Source of the DNA: Bombyx mori
Taxonomy: Eukaryota; Arthropoda; Insecta; Lepidoptera; Bombycidae
Direction: 5' to 3'
NCBI RefSeq assembly: GCF_030269925.1
Contig: NC_085120.1
Span: 9,265,501 to 9,329,500 of the forward strand
DNA: 64,000 nt
Position 1 is the first letter of the stretch, and each line of letters begins with the position of its first letter. Below the pieces are notes generated by a model. That model saw nothing but the letters and a program-made list of their open reading frames with translations, searched no databases and had not been told where the DNA came from. This document shows positions 22,964 to 35,200 of this stretch, in pieces. The position numbers were made by a program, and so were the translations under genes.

Positions 22964-24149
22964 TTAATTATTATTTTAGATTGATACAGTATTTGTACGA
23001 AGTTTTTGGTGTGTCGCTATTAATGTTGGCAAATCGAATCCAAGGTTTGCCACTAAGCAGTCTCAACAAAATAATTCTGTCAAAACGAAATGGTTTGTTA
23101 TTTGTTGAATGCAATGTATGGTTTAATACGACTATTTTGCCCGACTTTATTGGACTACCGAACAATGCATTTATAAGACATGAAATGTATTAATGTCTTG
23201 TTTCAATAACTGTTTGTAGTTTTTTAAGATTTATTTTGTCTCATGTATGCAAACTCTTCTTTGTACTACTAGGCTACTTTGGTCATATTGTCAGTTAGGA
23301 ACCTAACAATTGTCACAAACTGGTGGCGTTGTGGCTAAAGTAAATTGCAAAAGGCCTCATAGATGCCCTTGCTTTTACCAAATGAAGACATTCATTGGCC
23401 TACCTCACTTCAGCTCTTAGAGTTGCTGAAAATCGACGACCTCAGTTAAAAGAAGAACACGATCAAGAAGGATCAGAAAAAAAATTGTAAATTTTGATGA
23501 CATTAATTTTTATATTGGTGGGCTATAAATAAATACCTATCAGCGTTTTATACGGTTTTCTCGAGTCGTAGACATAATTAAAATTAATTCTACGATTTAA
23601 TATAATATGCTTTTCATAGTTTTTTTTTACACGGACGTCGGGCCACGACAACTGTAAAAGTATTCGAAACTCTTTTTCTTTTTCTCTACCTTATCCCACT
23701 AGGTGGGGTCGGCACAGCAAATTTTTCTCTTCCATTCTCTTCTATCAGCCGTCATCTCAACACTCACTCCTCTCTCTCTCTCTCTCTCTCTCTCATATCG
23801 TCATTCACACACTCCATCCATGACCTCTTCCCCCTCAAAGTATTCGAAGCGTCGGATATAATAATTCTAGGAGTGAGAGGCTATTTGGTTTCAGCGACAT
23901 ATTTGCAACTTTACAGGACTCATATTCAAAGTTTAAAATTTGGAAAAAATATCATACCAAAAAAACTTCTTTAGCTATTTGATTGGGGTAAACTTAATTG
24001 AATAAAAACATCGAAGTGTTGATGCTAATACCAAATAAAACGGACCTTTAGTTACATCGATAAATGTCGAGCCAAATAACCTGTCACCCCACGATACAAT
24101 GAAGAAAAAAAAAACGCGATATTAAACTGTAAAAGATATATTAATTAAT
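22964..24149. other. IFT57 downstream DNA, no gene recognised
   Basis: Short unrecognised open frames on both strands at 22971-23193. An AATAAA-type signal near 23527 could serve IFT57. A decayed repeat with a (CT)n tract lies at 23680-23830. Confidence 0.45.
23769..23794. repeat. (CT)n microsatellite
   Basis: Thirteen CT dinucleotides. Confidence 0.9.
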
Positions 24150-24664
24150 ATCTGTTAGATTTTTGAATTGCGACTTAAATATTGTATTACAAAAAGTATT
24201 GTACAAGTAGTATTGACGTCATTTTATGACCATTCCTTTGCGGTTGAGGCTGTCCGTTTATGGAATGCGTTACCCTTAAGCGTTAAACTATCTTCCTCGC
24301 CGGAAATTTTCAAGTCCAGATTGAAATCGCACTACTTTGCTTCTATGATATAACTGTATAAGTTCCTACTTCTTTTGTATTTTATCTTGTATATTTTTAG
24401 TATTTATTTGTATTTAATCGTATGTAAGTTTATCTTATATGGTATTTATTTTTCACATGTGTATTTAAGTATATATTTTTATGTAAGTTTATTAAGATAT
24501 AGCACCGTCCAGTTAACTTATTCCTCTCCCTGCAAGGTTGCCTGGAAGAGATCGCTTTCAGCGATAAGGCCGCCGATTTATATACCGACTTTTGTTTTGT
24601 TACTTTACTGTGTACATATTAAGGTGTTATATAAATAAAGAGTTATTATTATTATTATTATTAT
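24150..24664 (+). mobile_element. LINE 3' end (CR1/jockey-like C-terminus)
   Basis: The frame 24168-24353 reads VVLTSFYDHSFAVEAVRLWN then ALPLSVKLSSSPEIFKSRL, the usual ending of CR1/jockey-type reverse transcriptase ORFs. About 300 bases of 3' UTR follow, ending ataaataaagag(ttatta)n at about 24664. It is 5'-truncated. Confidence 0.75.
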
Positions 24665-25968
24665 CAATAAAAATAAAATAATACACTTTTGGTGGTTTAT
24701 TGAATACATTTATTTTCAGTAGTGACAACATATTAACAATAAAAATGAATTATTCTCAATATAAATCAATCGAAGAATGTTCGATAACTTCTAGAATTTA
24801 ATAATAGAAACACCACGAAGTTGTCAGAAACGTTTTTAATTTATAAAACCATCATTTTTTTATAGTGTTTCTTTAAAGCTATCATGCTATGATGTATTGC
24901 ACAAAATAAATAATATATTATGGATTTATTTTAAATACTTACGTTACTGCGGATGTTGCATGCCAAGCTAACATACAGTCATAGCAAAAGACATTTTAAA
25001 ATACAAACCGAAGAAAAAAAAATACAGTTTTGACAAGATGTAATTATTTTTTTTGGAATTTACGTTTGAACGAAAACAAAAACTGTATTTATTATTATTT
25101 TATTTTTATATTAAATTTTTTCGGGTTTTATTTCCAGATGTCTCTGCTTGCGTTAACTTTAGCCAACACACAATATATTTTATAAGCTCTAATATATAAC
25201 AGAAAAAAATTTTGAATAATAAAAAAATAATAATAATCAAACAACGCATATTATTATAGTATATAACTGTGACTTAGTACACGTGTCCAGTTGCATTACG
25301 GCATTTACTTCGTTGATGTCCACGGGCTCCGGTAATCATCGTCGTCTTACCATTGCTCAGGTCCAAGCAAAAGAAATAAATATGATTTGGGGTCTCATTT
25401 CGACTTCTCTAAACCTACTGTAGACTGTACTTATGAATTACTCATTTCCTACGCCCGCGTTGGCTGAGTTTTGGCCAACATTTATTGGCTTTAGATTGAA
25501 TCGCATTATGTGACTACTGTGTACTTACTTTTGTGCATTTGACGTAAATTTAGTCTTTGGTACTTAAGGAACTAAACAGAACATGGTACTTTAATTATTA
25601 ATAAAACAAAATTGTTAAGGTTTGGTCCATTTTCTTTAAATATATTTAAAATTTTAAATAAATATCGCATTAATTTTTTATTGAATAGGTTAAGTTATTA
25701 TAACTAACTATTAGACATGATATTCCGCCATGTTTTCCCCTAAACAAAAACAAAAAAGATACCGCAAAATCCAGACTAAAATATATTGGAACTAAAAAAG
25801 TATGTATCATTAACTTATAATCGATTATATATTATAAATATTCCGTGTACTTATCTCATACAACTTTCAAATTAAATTGAATATAGACACACGAATAAAG
25901 AGATATTTACCAAATTAAATAATAATGTTGTAAACTTAAATAAGCTTAAGTAAAGAAAGTTTAAAGTA
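24665..25968. other. AT-rich DNA
   Basis: Only a short Bm1 trace at about 25290-25340 (gttgatgtccacgggctcc). Confidence 0.5.
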
Positions 25969-28103
25969 TCTTATACCTTTAAACGAGCAATTCTTGTATA
26001 TTCATATCATCATCATCATCATTTCAGCCTATCGCCGTCCACTGCTGAACATAGGCCTCTCCAATAGATTTCCAGTGCGACCGGTCCATTGCCACCTGCA
26101 TCCAACGAGACCCAGCACTTTTTACTAGGTCGTCGGTCCATCTAGTAGGTGGCCGTCCCACACTGCGCTTGCCAGTACGTGGTCGCCACTCCAGGATCTT
26201 TCTGCCCCATCGACCGTCCTCTCTTCGTGCTATGTGGCCGGCCCATTGCCACTTCAGTTCACTAATTCTACGGGCTATGTCAGCAACCTTCGTTCTTCTA
26301 CGGATCTCCTCATTTCGGATTCGATCACGTAGAGAAATGCCGAGCATAGCCCTCTCCATAGCTCGCTGCGCGACTTTGAGCCTTCTAAAAAGATCCCTAG
26401 TGAAGCACCACGTCTCCGAGCCGTAAGTCATCACTGGTAACACACATTGGTTGTACACCTTTGTCTTAAGGCACTGAGGTATTTTGGACGAGAAGACGTT
26501 GTGCAGTTTACCGAACGCTGCCCAGCCGAGTTGGATCCGTCTACTGACCTCTCTCTCAAAGTTGGACCTACCTAATCGGACTGCCTGTCCTAGGTATATA
26601 TATTCGTCAACAACTTCAAGAGTAGAGCTCCCAACAGTAACTATGGTGGGTGCAACATGGACATTGTACATGATTTTTGTTTTGTCCATGTTCATTTTAA
26701 GACCCACTTGTTGAGAAACCCTACTGAGGTCACCGAGCATACGCCCTAAATCTTCCAGCGACTCTGCCATGACCACGATGTCATCGGCAAACCGAAGATG
26801 AGTGATGTATTCGCCGTTAATATTGATGCCAAGTCCTTGCCATTCCAGAAGTTTGAAGGAATCCTCCAGAGCAGTGATAAACAGTTTCGGAGATATCACA
26901 TCTCCCTGTCTCACTCCTCTCTTTACAGGGATTTCCTTCGTGCAATGCTCCTGTACTCGGACTGACATGATGGCGTTATTATACAAACACTTCAATACTT
27001 CGATGTACCGGTAGTCAATACGGCACCGCTGGAGAGATCTAAGGACCGCCCATGTTTCGACGGAATCAAAGGCTTTCTCATAGTCCACAAACGCTAAGCA
27101 TAATGGCCGATTGTACTCTTCGGTCTTCTGTACAATCTGCCGCAGCGTATGTATGTGGTCTATGGTACTGTAGCCTTTTCGGAAACCGGCTTGTTCGGTA
27201 GGCTGGAAGTCATCAAACCTGCGTTCGAGACGCTTCGTGATGACTGTCGAGAACAGCTTGTAGACATGGCTCAGCAGTGCTATGGGCCTATAGTTCTTCA
27301 ATAAGGTTTTGTCACCTTTTTTGAAGAACAGGATCACAACACCCCTGTTCCATGCCTGTGGCGGTTTTCCATCGAGCAAAGAGGAATTGAAGAGCTTCTG
27401 AAGGACTTTCAGTACCGGCGTCCCGCCCGCTTTCAGAAGCTCCGTAGTAATTCCATCCTCGCCCGGTGCCTTGTTATTCTTAAGCTGTTTGAGAGCCATC
27501 CTAATCTCGTACAGGCTGATGTCCGGGATGTCTTCAGTGTAGTGTCGGGTTAGCTTGGCTCTAGGGTCTGCAGCTAAACCTTGCGGTTCAGCTGAGACCG
27601 AGGTAAACAGCTGCCCGTAGAACCTCTCTATCTCCCGCAGGACCTCTGACTTATTCGACGTTACACGTCCATCTTCGGTCTTCAGCTTCGTCAGCTGGCT
27701 TTGCCCAATAGAAGCGTCTCTTGCGAACACTTTAGAGCCTTGGTTTCGCTCAATCGTCTCTTTGATACGCTGAGTATTAAAGGAGCGTAGGTCGTGTCGC
27801 AAGGACTTCATGATATGTCTATTGAGTTATATATATGTATATAATCTGAATCTCGGAAACGGCTCCAACGATTTTCATAAAATTTAGTATACAGAGGATT
27901 TCGGGGGCGATAAATCGATCTAGCTACGATTTATTTTCAGAAAATGTTGTTTTATTCGTGTTTTCAATAATCAACTCTTCCCGACATCTTTTGGCGAATA
28001 ATAATACTATTTTTCTTAATTGAAGGCAACTAACCGCTTTAAAGACACAACAAGATGGCATTATAAAAAAAAAACCGAGTAATGCTCGGTCATCGTCATC
28101 TAG
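25969..28103 (+). mobile_element. Helitron interrupted by the RTE element
   Basis: It starts A|TCTTATACCTTTAAACGAG at 25969. It resumes after the RTE at about 27830 with atataatctgaatctcgg and ends with a hairpin accgag-taatg-ctcggt (28074-28090), then 9 bases, then CTAG|T at 28100-28103. TC start, terminal hairpin and CTAG end are all present. Without the RTE the element is about 310 bp. Confidence 0.8.
26024..27811 (-). CDS. RTE-clade LINE ORF: reverse transcriptase and C-terminal part
   Basis: 595 codons without a stop. RT motifs appear in order: ILFFKKGDKTLLKNYRPIAL, LAFVDYEKAFDSV (motif A), VRQGDVISPKLF (motif B) and LRFADDIVV (motif C, catalytic aspartates). The thumb and the typical RTE tail follow ([35 protein letters not shown]). 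The N-terminal endonuclease domain is missing, so the copy is 5'-truncated and not autonomous. The 3' end carries an (ATG)n tail at 26006-26021. The intact frame indicates recent insertion. Confidence 0.92.
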   Translation of the reverse strand: MKSLRHDLRSFNTQRIKETIERNQGSKVFARDASIGQSQLTKLKTEDGRVTSNKSEVLREIERFYGQLFTSVSAEPQGLAADPRAKLTRHYTEDIPDISLYEIRMALKQLKNNKAPGEDGITTELLKAGGTPVLKVLQKLFNSSLLDGKPPQAWNRGVVILFFKKGDKTLLKNYRPIALLSHVYKLFSTVITKRLERRFDDFQPTEQAGFRKGYSTIDHIHTLRQIVQKTEEYNRPLCLAFVDYEKAFDSVETWAVLRSLQRCRIDYRYIEVLKCLYNNAIMSVRVQEHCTKEIPVKRGVRQGDVISPKLFITALEDSFKLLEWQGLGININGEYITHLRFADDIVVMAESLEDLGRMLGDLSRVSQQVGLKMNMDKTKIMYNVHVAPTIVTVGSSTLEVVDEYIYLGQAVRLGRSNFEREVSRRIQLGWAAFGKLHNVFSSKIPQCLKTKVYNQCVLPVMTYGSETWCFTRDLFRRLKVAQRAMERAMLGISLRDRIRNEEIRRRTKVADIARRISELKWQWAGHIARREDGRWGRKILEWRPRTGKRSVGRPPTRWTDDLVKSAGSRWMQVAMDRSHWKSIGEAYVQQWTAIG

Positions 28104-28977
28104 TTAAAATTAAAAGGACCATAGTATAATTATTGTGTGTTTTATAATTTAATTAATAATTCATTTTAAACCACAGCGAGATCAGTTATTAATGAAATTC
28201 GTTTTAAATTGTATCTAATATATATAAATAAATGAAATGTAAAAAGTAAATGCAAAGAGAATGTATGTAAAATAGATAACACAATTTAGTTGTACTTATA
28301 AATAAATATTCTAAACTATATATTAATCTTATATCGTAATTTAAATAAAAATACTGCTTCATTTGTTAAATAAATAAAATTTTGTCTTACCTAAAAATAT
28401 TTTTTATAGTATAAACCAACTTTTTTTTGTCAGGCAACATTTTTATTTTTTCATTTTTTTATCTTGGCAACATTTATTTTACTTTGGAAATTTAAATATT
28501 CCACGTTTCATACTTTAGGATGATTAGAAATTCAGTTACACATTTCAAAACGAAGCTTGCAACATTTATTTATTGATGTAATGATTTATAATATATGGAT
28601 GAATAATTCAACATTTCAAAGGCATAACTATATGAAGTTCCTTAATGTATGTAATTCTCATGTTACACGAGCTTTAAAGCCAACATTATTTTGATTTATT
28701 TAAAGTAATTTGATGGCAGACTACAGTTAATCGACATGAAAGACCAATTAATGAATTTTTAGATAGCATCCCTGAACGATCACCTCATCAGTGGCGGACA
28801 GCCTTACCATGGCGCCCGGCTTCGGTTCCCGGTCGGTCAAAGACATTTCTCGATGTCTATAAAAGCTTTTAGCATATGAGCGTTCGTGAGCGTTCGTGAG
28901 CGCTCGTGAACACATGTCATAATTCACCACGGAAAGCCTTAATTTGTTAATTTGATGCGTTTTGAATAACATAATTC
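28104..28977. other. AT-rich DNA between Helitron and MITE, 3' of LARGE
   Basis: No gene. Likely includes the LARGE 3' UTR on the minus strand, with candidate polyadenylation signals (tttatt on +) near 28567. Confidence 0.4.
28878..28907. repeat. 10-bp tandem repeat, gagcgttcgt x3
   Basis: Two identical units and one with a single change, 74 bp from the 31-bp MITE. Confidence 0.8.
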
Positions 28978-28980
28978 GAG

Positions 28981-29206
28981 GCTTGAAAGGCAAACGTGAC
29001 TAAGCGACAATGCGTGAACTTTACAGTAGATTAATTTTAAGTTGAAATACCTGAAAAAAAATTCTATTTTAACGAATCTAGCTGTAGGATTGAAATGATT
29101 TTTAATAGACCTAGAAATATATATATTTTGCGCATCGAATATGGTTATTGCCTATCATTTATGTACAAAGCAGTTATTGTCGCTTAGTCACGTTTGCCTT
29201 TCAAGC
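28981..29206. mobile_element. MITE with perfect 31-bp inverted repeats
   Basis: gcttgaaaggcaaacgtgac plus 11 more bases at 28981-29011 is the exact reverse complement of 29176-29206. The interior is AT-rich and non-coding. Target duplication unclear. It lies just 3' of LARGE and may be in its 3' UTR. Confidence 0.75.
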
Positions 29207-29295
29207 GTCGATATGATTGAGACTATCGTAATTTTTGGTACCACAATGAGTCTTAAACGGATCACAGCCGAATGCGCGAATTTTTCGCTGGTCAA

Positions 29296-32200
29296 CTAAG
29301 GCAACTCCTTAGCCTGGTTCAGCAGCAAGCTCTTGGCCTGTCCGAGGTACACACTGTCCAATTTCGAAGGTCCTCCCAGGGTCATGTTATACTTCCTGCT
29401 CAGGTCGTCCATGAATTCTTGTTTCAACAACGCGAGACAACTGCATTCAGATAATAACAGTTCAGATCTAATTATATAATGGTTGTATGTAATGTATATA
29501 ATGTGTTGAATGTATACTTTTACTGGTGGTAGGACCTCTTTTGAGTCCGCGCGGGTGGGTACCACCACCCTGCCTATTTCTGCCGTGAAGCAGTAAAGTG
29601 TTTTGGTTTGAAGGGTGGGGCAGCCGTTGTAACTATAGAGACCTTAGACTGTTATCTCAAGGTGGATGGCGCGTTTATGTTGTAGATGTCTATGGGCTCC
29701 AGTAATCACTTAACACCAGGTGTGGTGGTAGGCTGTGAGCTCGTTCACCTAACTAAGTAATAAAAAAAAGAGCCCTACACCCCAGCAGAGGGTGATAGGA
29801 AAGAATAATGATATAATGGTTAGGAATTTTAGTAATTACTTTGGTTTTCGCGAGCCGTAGACATAATTAAATCAACTCAAAATCAAATCAAATCAAATCA
29901 AGTATTATTTATACGTAGACATTTAAATTGTTATTTAGAATACAATTCTTGGGACGTGTAGCCGCAACGCCAAATGTGGCACAGACTATCAAATGCCTAA
30001 TAGCATTCGTTCACTAATACACTCAATCGTTCGTTGACTCATTCTTTCTAACAATGTCGTCAGCCATTCGAAAATGTCCGAGAGGACACCATCATTTGGC
30101 CTGTGATAATGTCATTGCCACTCCTTCCACGTGTCTCAAGGCGAATGACGTAATTCACGTCATGAGCCTTATTCATCGGCCACCACTTAGCACCAGGCAA
30201 TTAAATTTAAGTCGATTAAAAAAAAAATATCTAAATTCCTTTTTGTTTGTTCTTTTTTATTACCCTTGTAGACAGACGAGCATACGGCCCACCTGATGAT
30301 GAGTGATTACCGTCGCTTAAGGACTTCAGCAATGCCAGAGGCAGAGCCAAGCCGCTGTCTAGCGTTAAGTACTCTCCACAAGCCTCGTTTGAAGAAGGAC
30401 ATGTCATAGCGCTCGGGAAGCACCGTGCAGGGAAGCTCATTCCAAAGGCGGATGGTACGTGGCAAAAAAGGTCTCTGGAAACGCACTGCGGATGAGCGTT
30501 TTACGGTTTAATTTGGTGGTTTTCTAGTCTATTACTGCCGTGAAGCAGTAATGCAGTATAGTAGCCGCTGTTACTACTATACTGAGACCTTAGAACTTGA
30601 AGTGGGTGGCGGCATTTACGTTGTAAATGTCTATGGGGTCCATTAACACCAGGTAGGCCGCGAGCTCGTCCACAAATCTAAGAATCTAGGACGGAAGGGG
30701 GTGTAGTGTGCGTGTGTGTGGGGGGTGTCGGTACGTACACGCGGTAGTGCGGGTCGGCGCGGAAGGCGGTGATGTCGGGCGAGGGCGCGTGCGGCGTGTG
30801 CACGAGGAACGCGGCCGGCAGCACGAGCGCGCGGTGCCCGGTCGCGCGCAGCTCCACGCTGTGCGACACCTGCGCCGACACGATCATACGTTAGCAGCAA
30901 CATGAGACTGAAAGGTCTAGCCCTACTAGCCCTAGCAAGAGCAGTGCTTCGCAGAATCTAACACCGGATAGGAAACGCGACCCACTGAGAAGATTTTTTT
31001 TCCCTACCTATGCTGATAGCCTTGAGAGGCTATTTCAGCTTCGCCCTAACAAGTAGGTGAGCTCACGGGGCTCAAAACGGAGTGGTGATAACACCGGCCC
31101 TAGCAAGAGCAGTACTTCGCAGAATCTACCACCGGATCGGAAACGCGACCCTCTAGAGAAGATCCAGCGAGAAACTCAGTGGGCTGTGTCTGTGGGTTAA
31201 TTTACTCATGGAGTCCTTCGTCGCAAGCGACGGGTTCGACGAGGACGGTGACCGGTGCTTGAGGCACCTAAAAGCACCGTTAGTGGATCGGGAGGATCCG
31301 AAATGACGTGTTTAAGGCGACGTCGACTGTTTTCCTGCAGGATCGGGAATGTAGTTACCGGCGGCGACGATGAGAGGGTCATCGTGGTTCTCGTGTCGTG
31401 CCGCTTTCTCAAAATGGAGATAATTCAACCTAATGTCTTAATGCATACAGCTTATATTCGCGAGTGAAAATATAATTTTGATACTCGCCTTGTTCCAGCC
31501 GAAGCCCGAGAATCTGGTGTCGTATTTAGGTACCGACCGGTGCACCACCAGGTAGGGCTCGTAGTCGGACTCCCACTCCACCTACAACCAATTGGGATCA
31601 TCATCAGGGTGGTTCATGGTTTTTTTTAATATTTTTTTTAAAATTTTTTATATATAATTTTTGACGTGGCAACCAGTCTTTTAAACCAAGTTTCATATTT
31701 TCTCTTAACGTTCTGTTATTAATTTAAGATTTCAATCAAAAGCGATAAAATTAAATGAAACTATACGAGACGAGATATGGTTTCAGTAAAGTGGTGGTTA
31801 TTTATTGAGACTCATTCAGTGGAGTTCTTGGAAGATGAACCCATGAAGCTATGCGCAGCTTTGTTTGATTTTCCCACCAAAACACGTTCGGAGATACTTC
31901 GGCATCCTTGGAAACTGCGGGCAGTACATATTAATATTCACTGTGTTACCCGTCCTTCATGTCAGTGCCTACCTAATACAGTTAGTGAAGCAAAACTACT
32001 ACTACTGCTCCTAGACGCACACACACACACGCACGCACGCACGTACGCACACGCACACACGCAAGCATGCAAGCACGCACGCACGCACGCTCACACGCAC
32101 GCACGCACGCACGTCAACTAACTGACCTCATAAGGAGCAGTGGCGGTCATCCACCTCGTGTAGTTGGTGGCCCGGTGTCCGCGCGGCCACTCCCGGGTGC

Positions 32201-35200
32201 GGAAGGGCGCGACGTCCCCGGCGCCGTGCCGCGCCGCCAGCCGCGCCAGCAGCGCCGCCTTGTCGCGCGGCACGGACGCGCGGTACCGCTGCGTCTCGAA
32301 CGCGGGCACCACCAGACACTGCGACACAATCCGTTTCCTCTACCCATGCTACTCACCCCGAGGAGTTATACCGGCTTGCACTTTCGAAGTCGTCGTGGCC
32401 TAAAGGATAAGATGCCCGGTGCATTCGTATCGAGCGATGCAATGGTGTTCGAATCCCGTTGGCAAGTACCAATTTTCCTAATGAAATACGTACTTAACAA
32501 ATGTTCACGATTGACTTCCACGGTGAAGGTGTAATGAATTTTTTTATATCATTTACAAAATTATAAATTATAATTTGCGTAATTACTGGTGGTAGGACCT
32601 CTTGTGAGCCCGCGCGGGTAGGTACCACCGCCCTGCCTATTTCTGCCGTGAAGCAGTAATGCGTTTCGGTTTGAAGGGTGGGGCAGCCGTTGTAACTATA
32701 CTGAGACCTTAGAACTTATATCTCAAGGTGGGTGGGTGGTGGCATGTAGTAAAAAGCGATTATTTCAATATTCCAAACAGACACTCCAATTTTATTTATA
32801 TGTATAGATAATAGAAACGTGACAGTAACTGGCCGTAACGCTTTCCATGCAAAGAGTATTAATATCATGCTATAAAAATAAATCGAACAGTCCCTTTTTA
32901 GTGTTGCTTCTTCATTTCATCAAGTTTCAAATCGCGCATCGCTACAAAAGTCCCACACTACGACGCAACTATATTTTAGTTTTGATGTAAGTACACTAAT
33001 ATGTTCCAATAAAAAGTTTTCACTCTCATCGTACCTTTTTCTGTGGATAAGGGTTTATGAGTCGTATCGCGTCCCTGAGATGTTGGTACAGGCCCGCCAT
33101 GGGAACGAAGTCGACGTCCATGAGGAACACGTAGGGCGTGTTCACATTCTCCAGCGCGACGTTACGGAGATAATTCACCGGGTAATGTACCTGGACGAAT
33201 ACAAATGACACATTTATTTGAGACTAGCTGTACCCGTCCGCTTCGTTGGGCATTTAAAATTAACATTATTATTTATCATCATCATAATCGGTTCATCTAG
33301 AGAAAAGTTTTGAATTGACGCAAAACAAAAAAAAAGGGTGCGTGTGCTTATGTACGCGCGTAAGAATATATATATATATATATTTTAATATTAAATAATT
33401 AATAATAAATAACCAAAATAACCAAAGTCGACGACATAGCTCTCAAAGCTAGCAGGCTGAAGTGGCAATGGGCCGGTCACATCTGTCGAGCTAGCGACGC
33501 CAGGTGGGGGAGGAAAGACCTCGAATGGAGGCCACGGATGGGTACAAGGAGCGTGGGGCGTCCTCCAACCAGGTGGACTGACGACTTAGTGCGCACGGCG
33601 GGAAGTCGTTGGATGCGGAAGGCGGAGGACCGCATTATGTGGAAGGCATTGGGGAAGGCCTATGTCCAGCAGTGGGCAGATAAAGGCTGATGATGATGAT
33701 GGTGATGATGAATAATAAATATTTAACGTTAATAATTTAATAATATTTAGTATGAATTATATTAAATAATAATTTTGTCATTTATATTACTAAAAATGAA
33801 TGCTAATAACACTTTTTTTTTACAAATGCACATGCGTAAAAGTTCACCTGCGGCTATATTCAGACTCGCCAAGTTACGTCGGTCGTATTGTAATGAACGA
33901 TTTAGTGGGCAACTTCATTCTGTTAATTTAGTGTCACAATGCGCGCGCATCGTAAAATTTCACTCTCATCAATTTTTCATAACGCGCCTAAAGAAGTATA
34001 ACTTCAAAAAAATACATCCTAATTGAGAAACCTTATTTTGAAATCGGTCAAACGAAACTAATTGCTCCATTTTATTGTCTTAAGCAACTTTAAATCTTTT
34101 ACATTATCCAAGTTTAAAATAATAAAAAAACTGTCATTCATATAAATACTAGCGGACCCGGCCACACGTTGCTGTGGCTGTGGCTTAGGTTTTTGTTTCT
34201 AAATAACTCGCGGCCGCCTATGCTAATACCAAAAATTGACAACGTAAGAACAATTGGATTTCACTGTATTGCGTTTACTACGAAATAAATTTCACTTATA
34301 CTTTAGCCTCAGAAACACGTGGTGCTTATGCCATTAAATTGTAGCTTATGTGAAACGTTGGTATTTTTAGCACAGCGCCATCTATGAGATATTAAAGTCA
34401 CAGTATAACAATTGTCTGTAAAAACTGATTTAAGGCGCCATCTGTTTTAGACTTATGAAACTTACAATTAATAACAAAAATCAACATAAGAAATCATTTT
34501 ATTGTTAATTAATAAATATTGCGACCATTCATCGAAATAAAAACCGTCCTATCTCTCAAGTTGGATCGAACTGCACATGGTGTGCGAATTTTATTATAAT
34601 CGGTTAAGTGGTTTAGGAGTCCATTGAGGACAAACATTGTGACACGAGATTTATATATATTAAGATTAGTTTGCTGACGAGTTGTAATATTTATTATTTA
34701 TTGTTAAATTATATCACTTATCATATTTTTTTAATTAATGTATTATTCAATAAGATTTACTATCATAATTGTTCGTAAATAATAATGATTACTATTAACT
34801 ATTAGAATCGTTCAACTTTGTGACATGCTTAATTCTGTTTTAAAAACTCATTTCAAATAATGAATTACATTCGGCTTTATAATTGCAATTTCGATACCTA
34901 GTTAATGGTTTCAATAATGAATTTTAAATGTTTTTTTAATCTTCCTTCAGTGGAAGGAATTTTAGAACTTGTGAAGAATTTTTTACTGGTAGTAGGACCA
35001 CTTATGAGTCCGCACGGGTAGGTACCACCACCCTGCCTATTTCTGCCGTGAAGCAGTAATGCGTTTCGGTTTGAAGGGTGGGGCAGCCGTTGTATCTATA
35101 CTTGAGGCCTTAGAACTTATATCTCAAGGTGGGTGGCGCATTTACGTTATAGATGTCTATGGGCCCCTGTAACGACTTTACACCAGGTGGGCTGTGAGTT

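Noticed and set aside
24375..24638. 87-codon hydrophobic frame resembling a membrane protein
   Set aside because: It lies in the AT-rich 3' UTR of a LINE; the hydrophobicity follows from T-rich codons.
26169..26426. Plus-strand frames opposite the RTE element
   Set aside because: They are shadows of the 595-codon reverse transcriptase frame.
30643..30905. GC-rich minus-strand frame full of Arg/Ala/His
   Set aside because: It is a shadow of LARGE exon 11 in the wrong frame.
31777..32121. 114-codon plus-strand frame ending in His/Ala/Arg repeats
   Set aside because: Its second half is the CA/CG microsatellite; the first half has no recognisable similarity.
32385..32460. Possible tRNA gene with A- and B-box-like motifs
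   Set aside because: It does not fold as a full tRNA and continues into the Bm1 body, so it is the head of a SINE.
32067..32534. 155-codon plus-strand open frame
   Set aside because: It runs through a microsatellite and the complement of LARGE exon 9; the minus-strand exon explains it.
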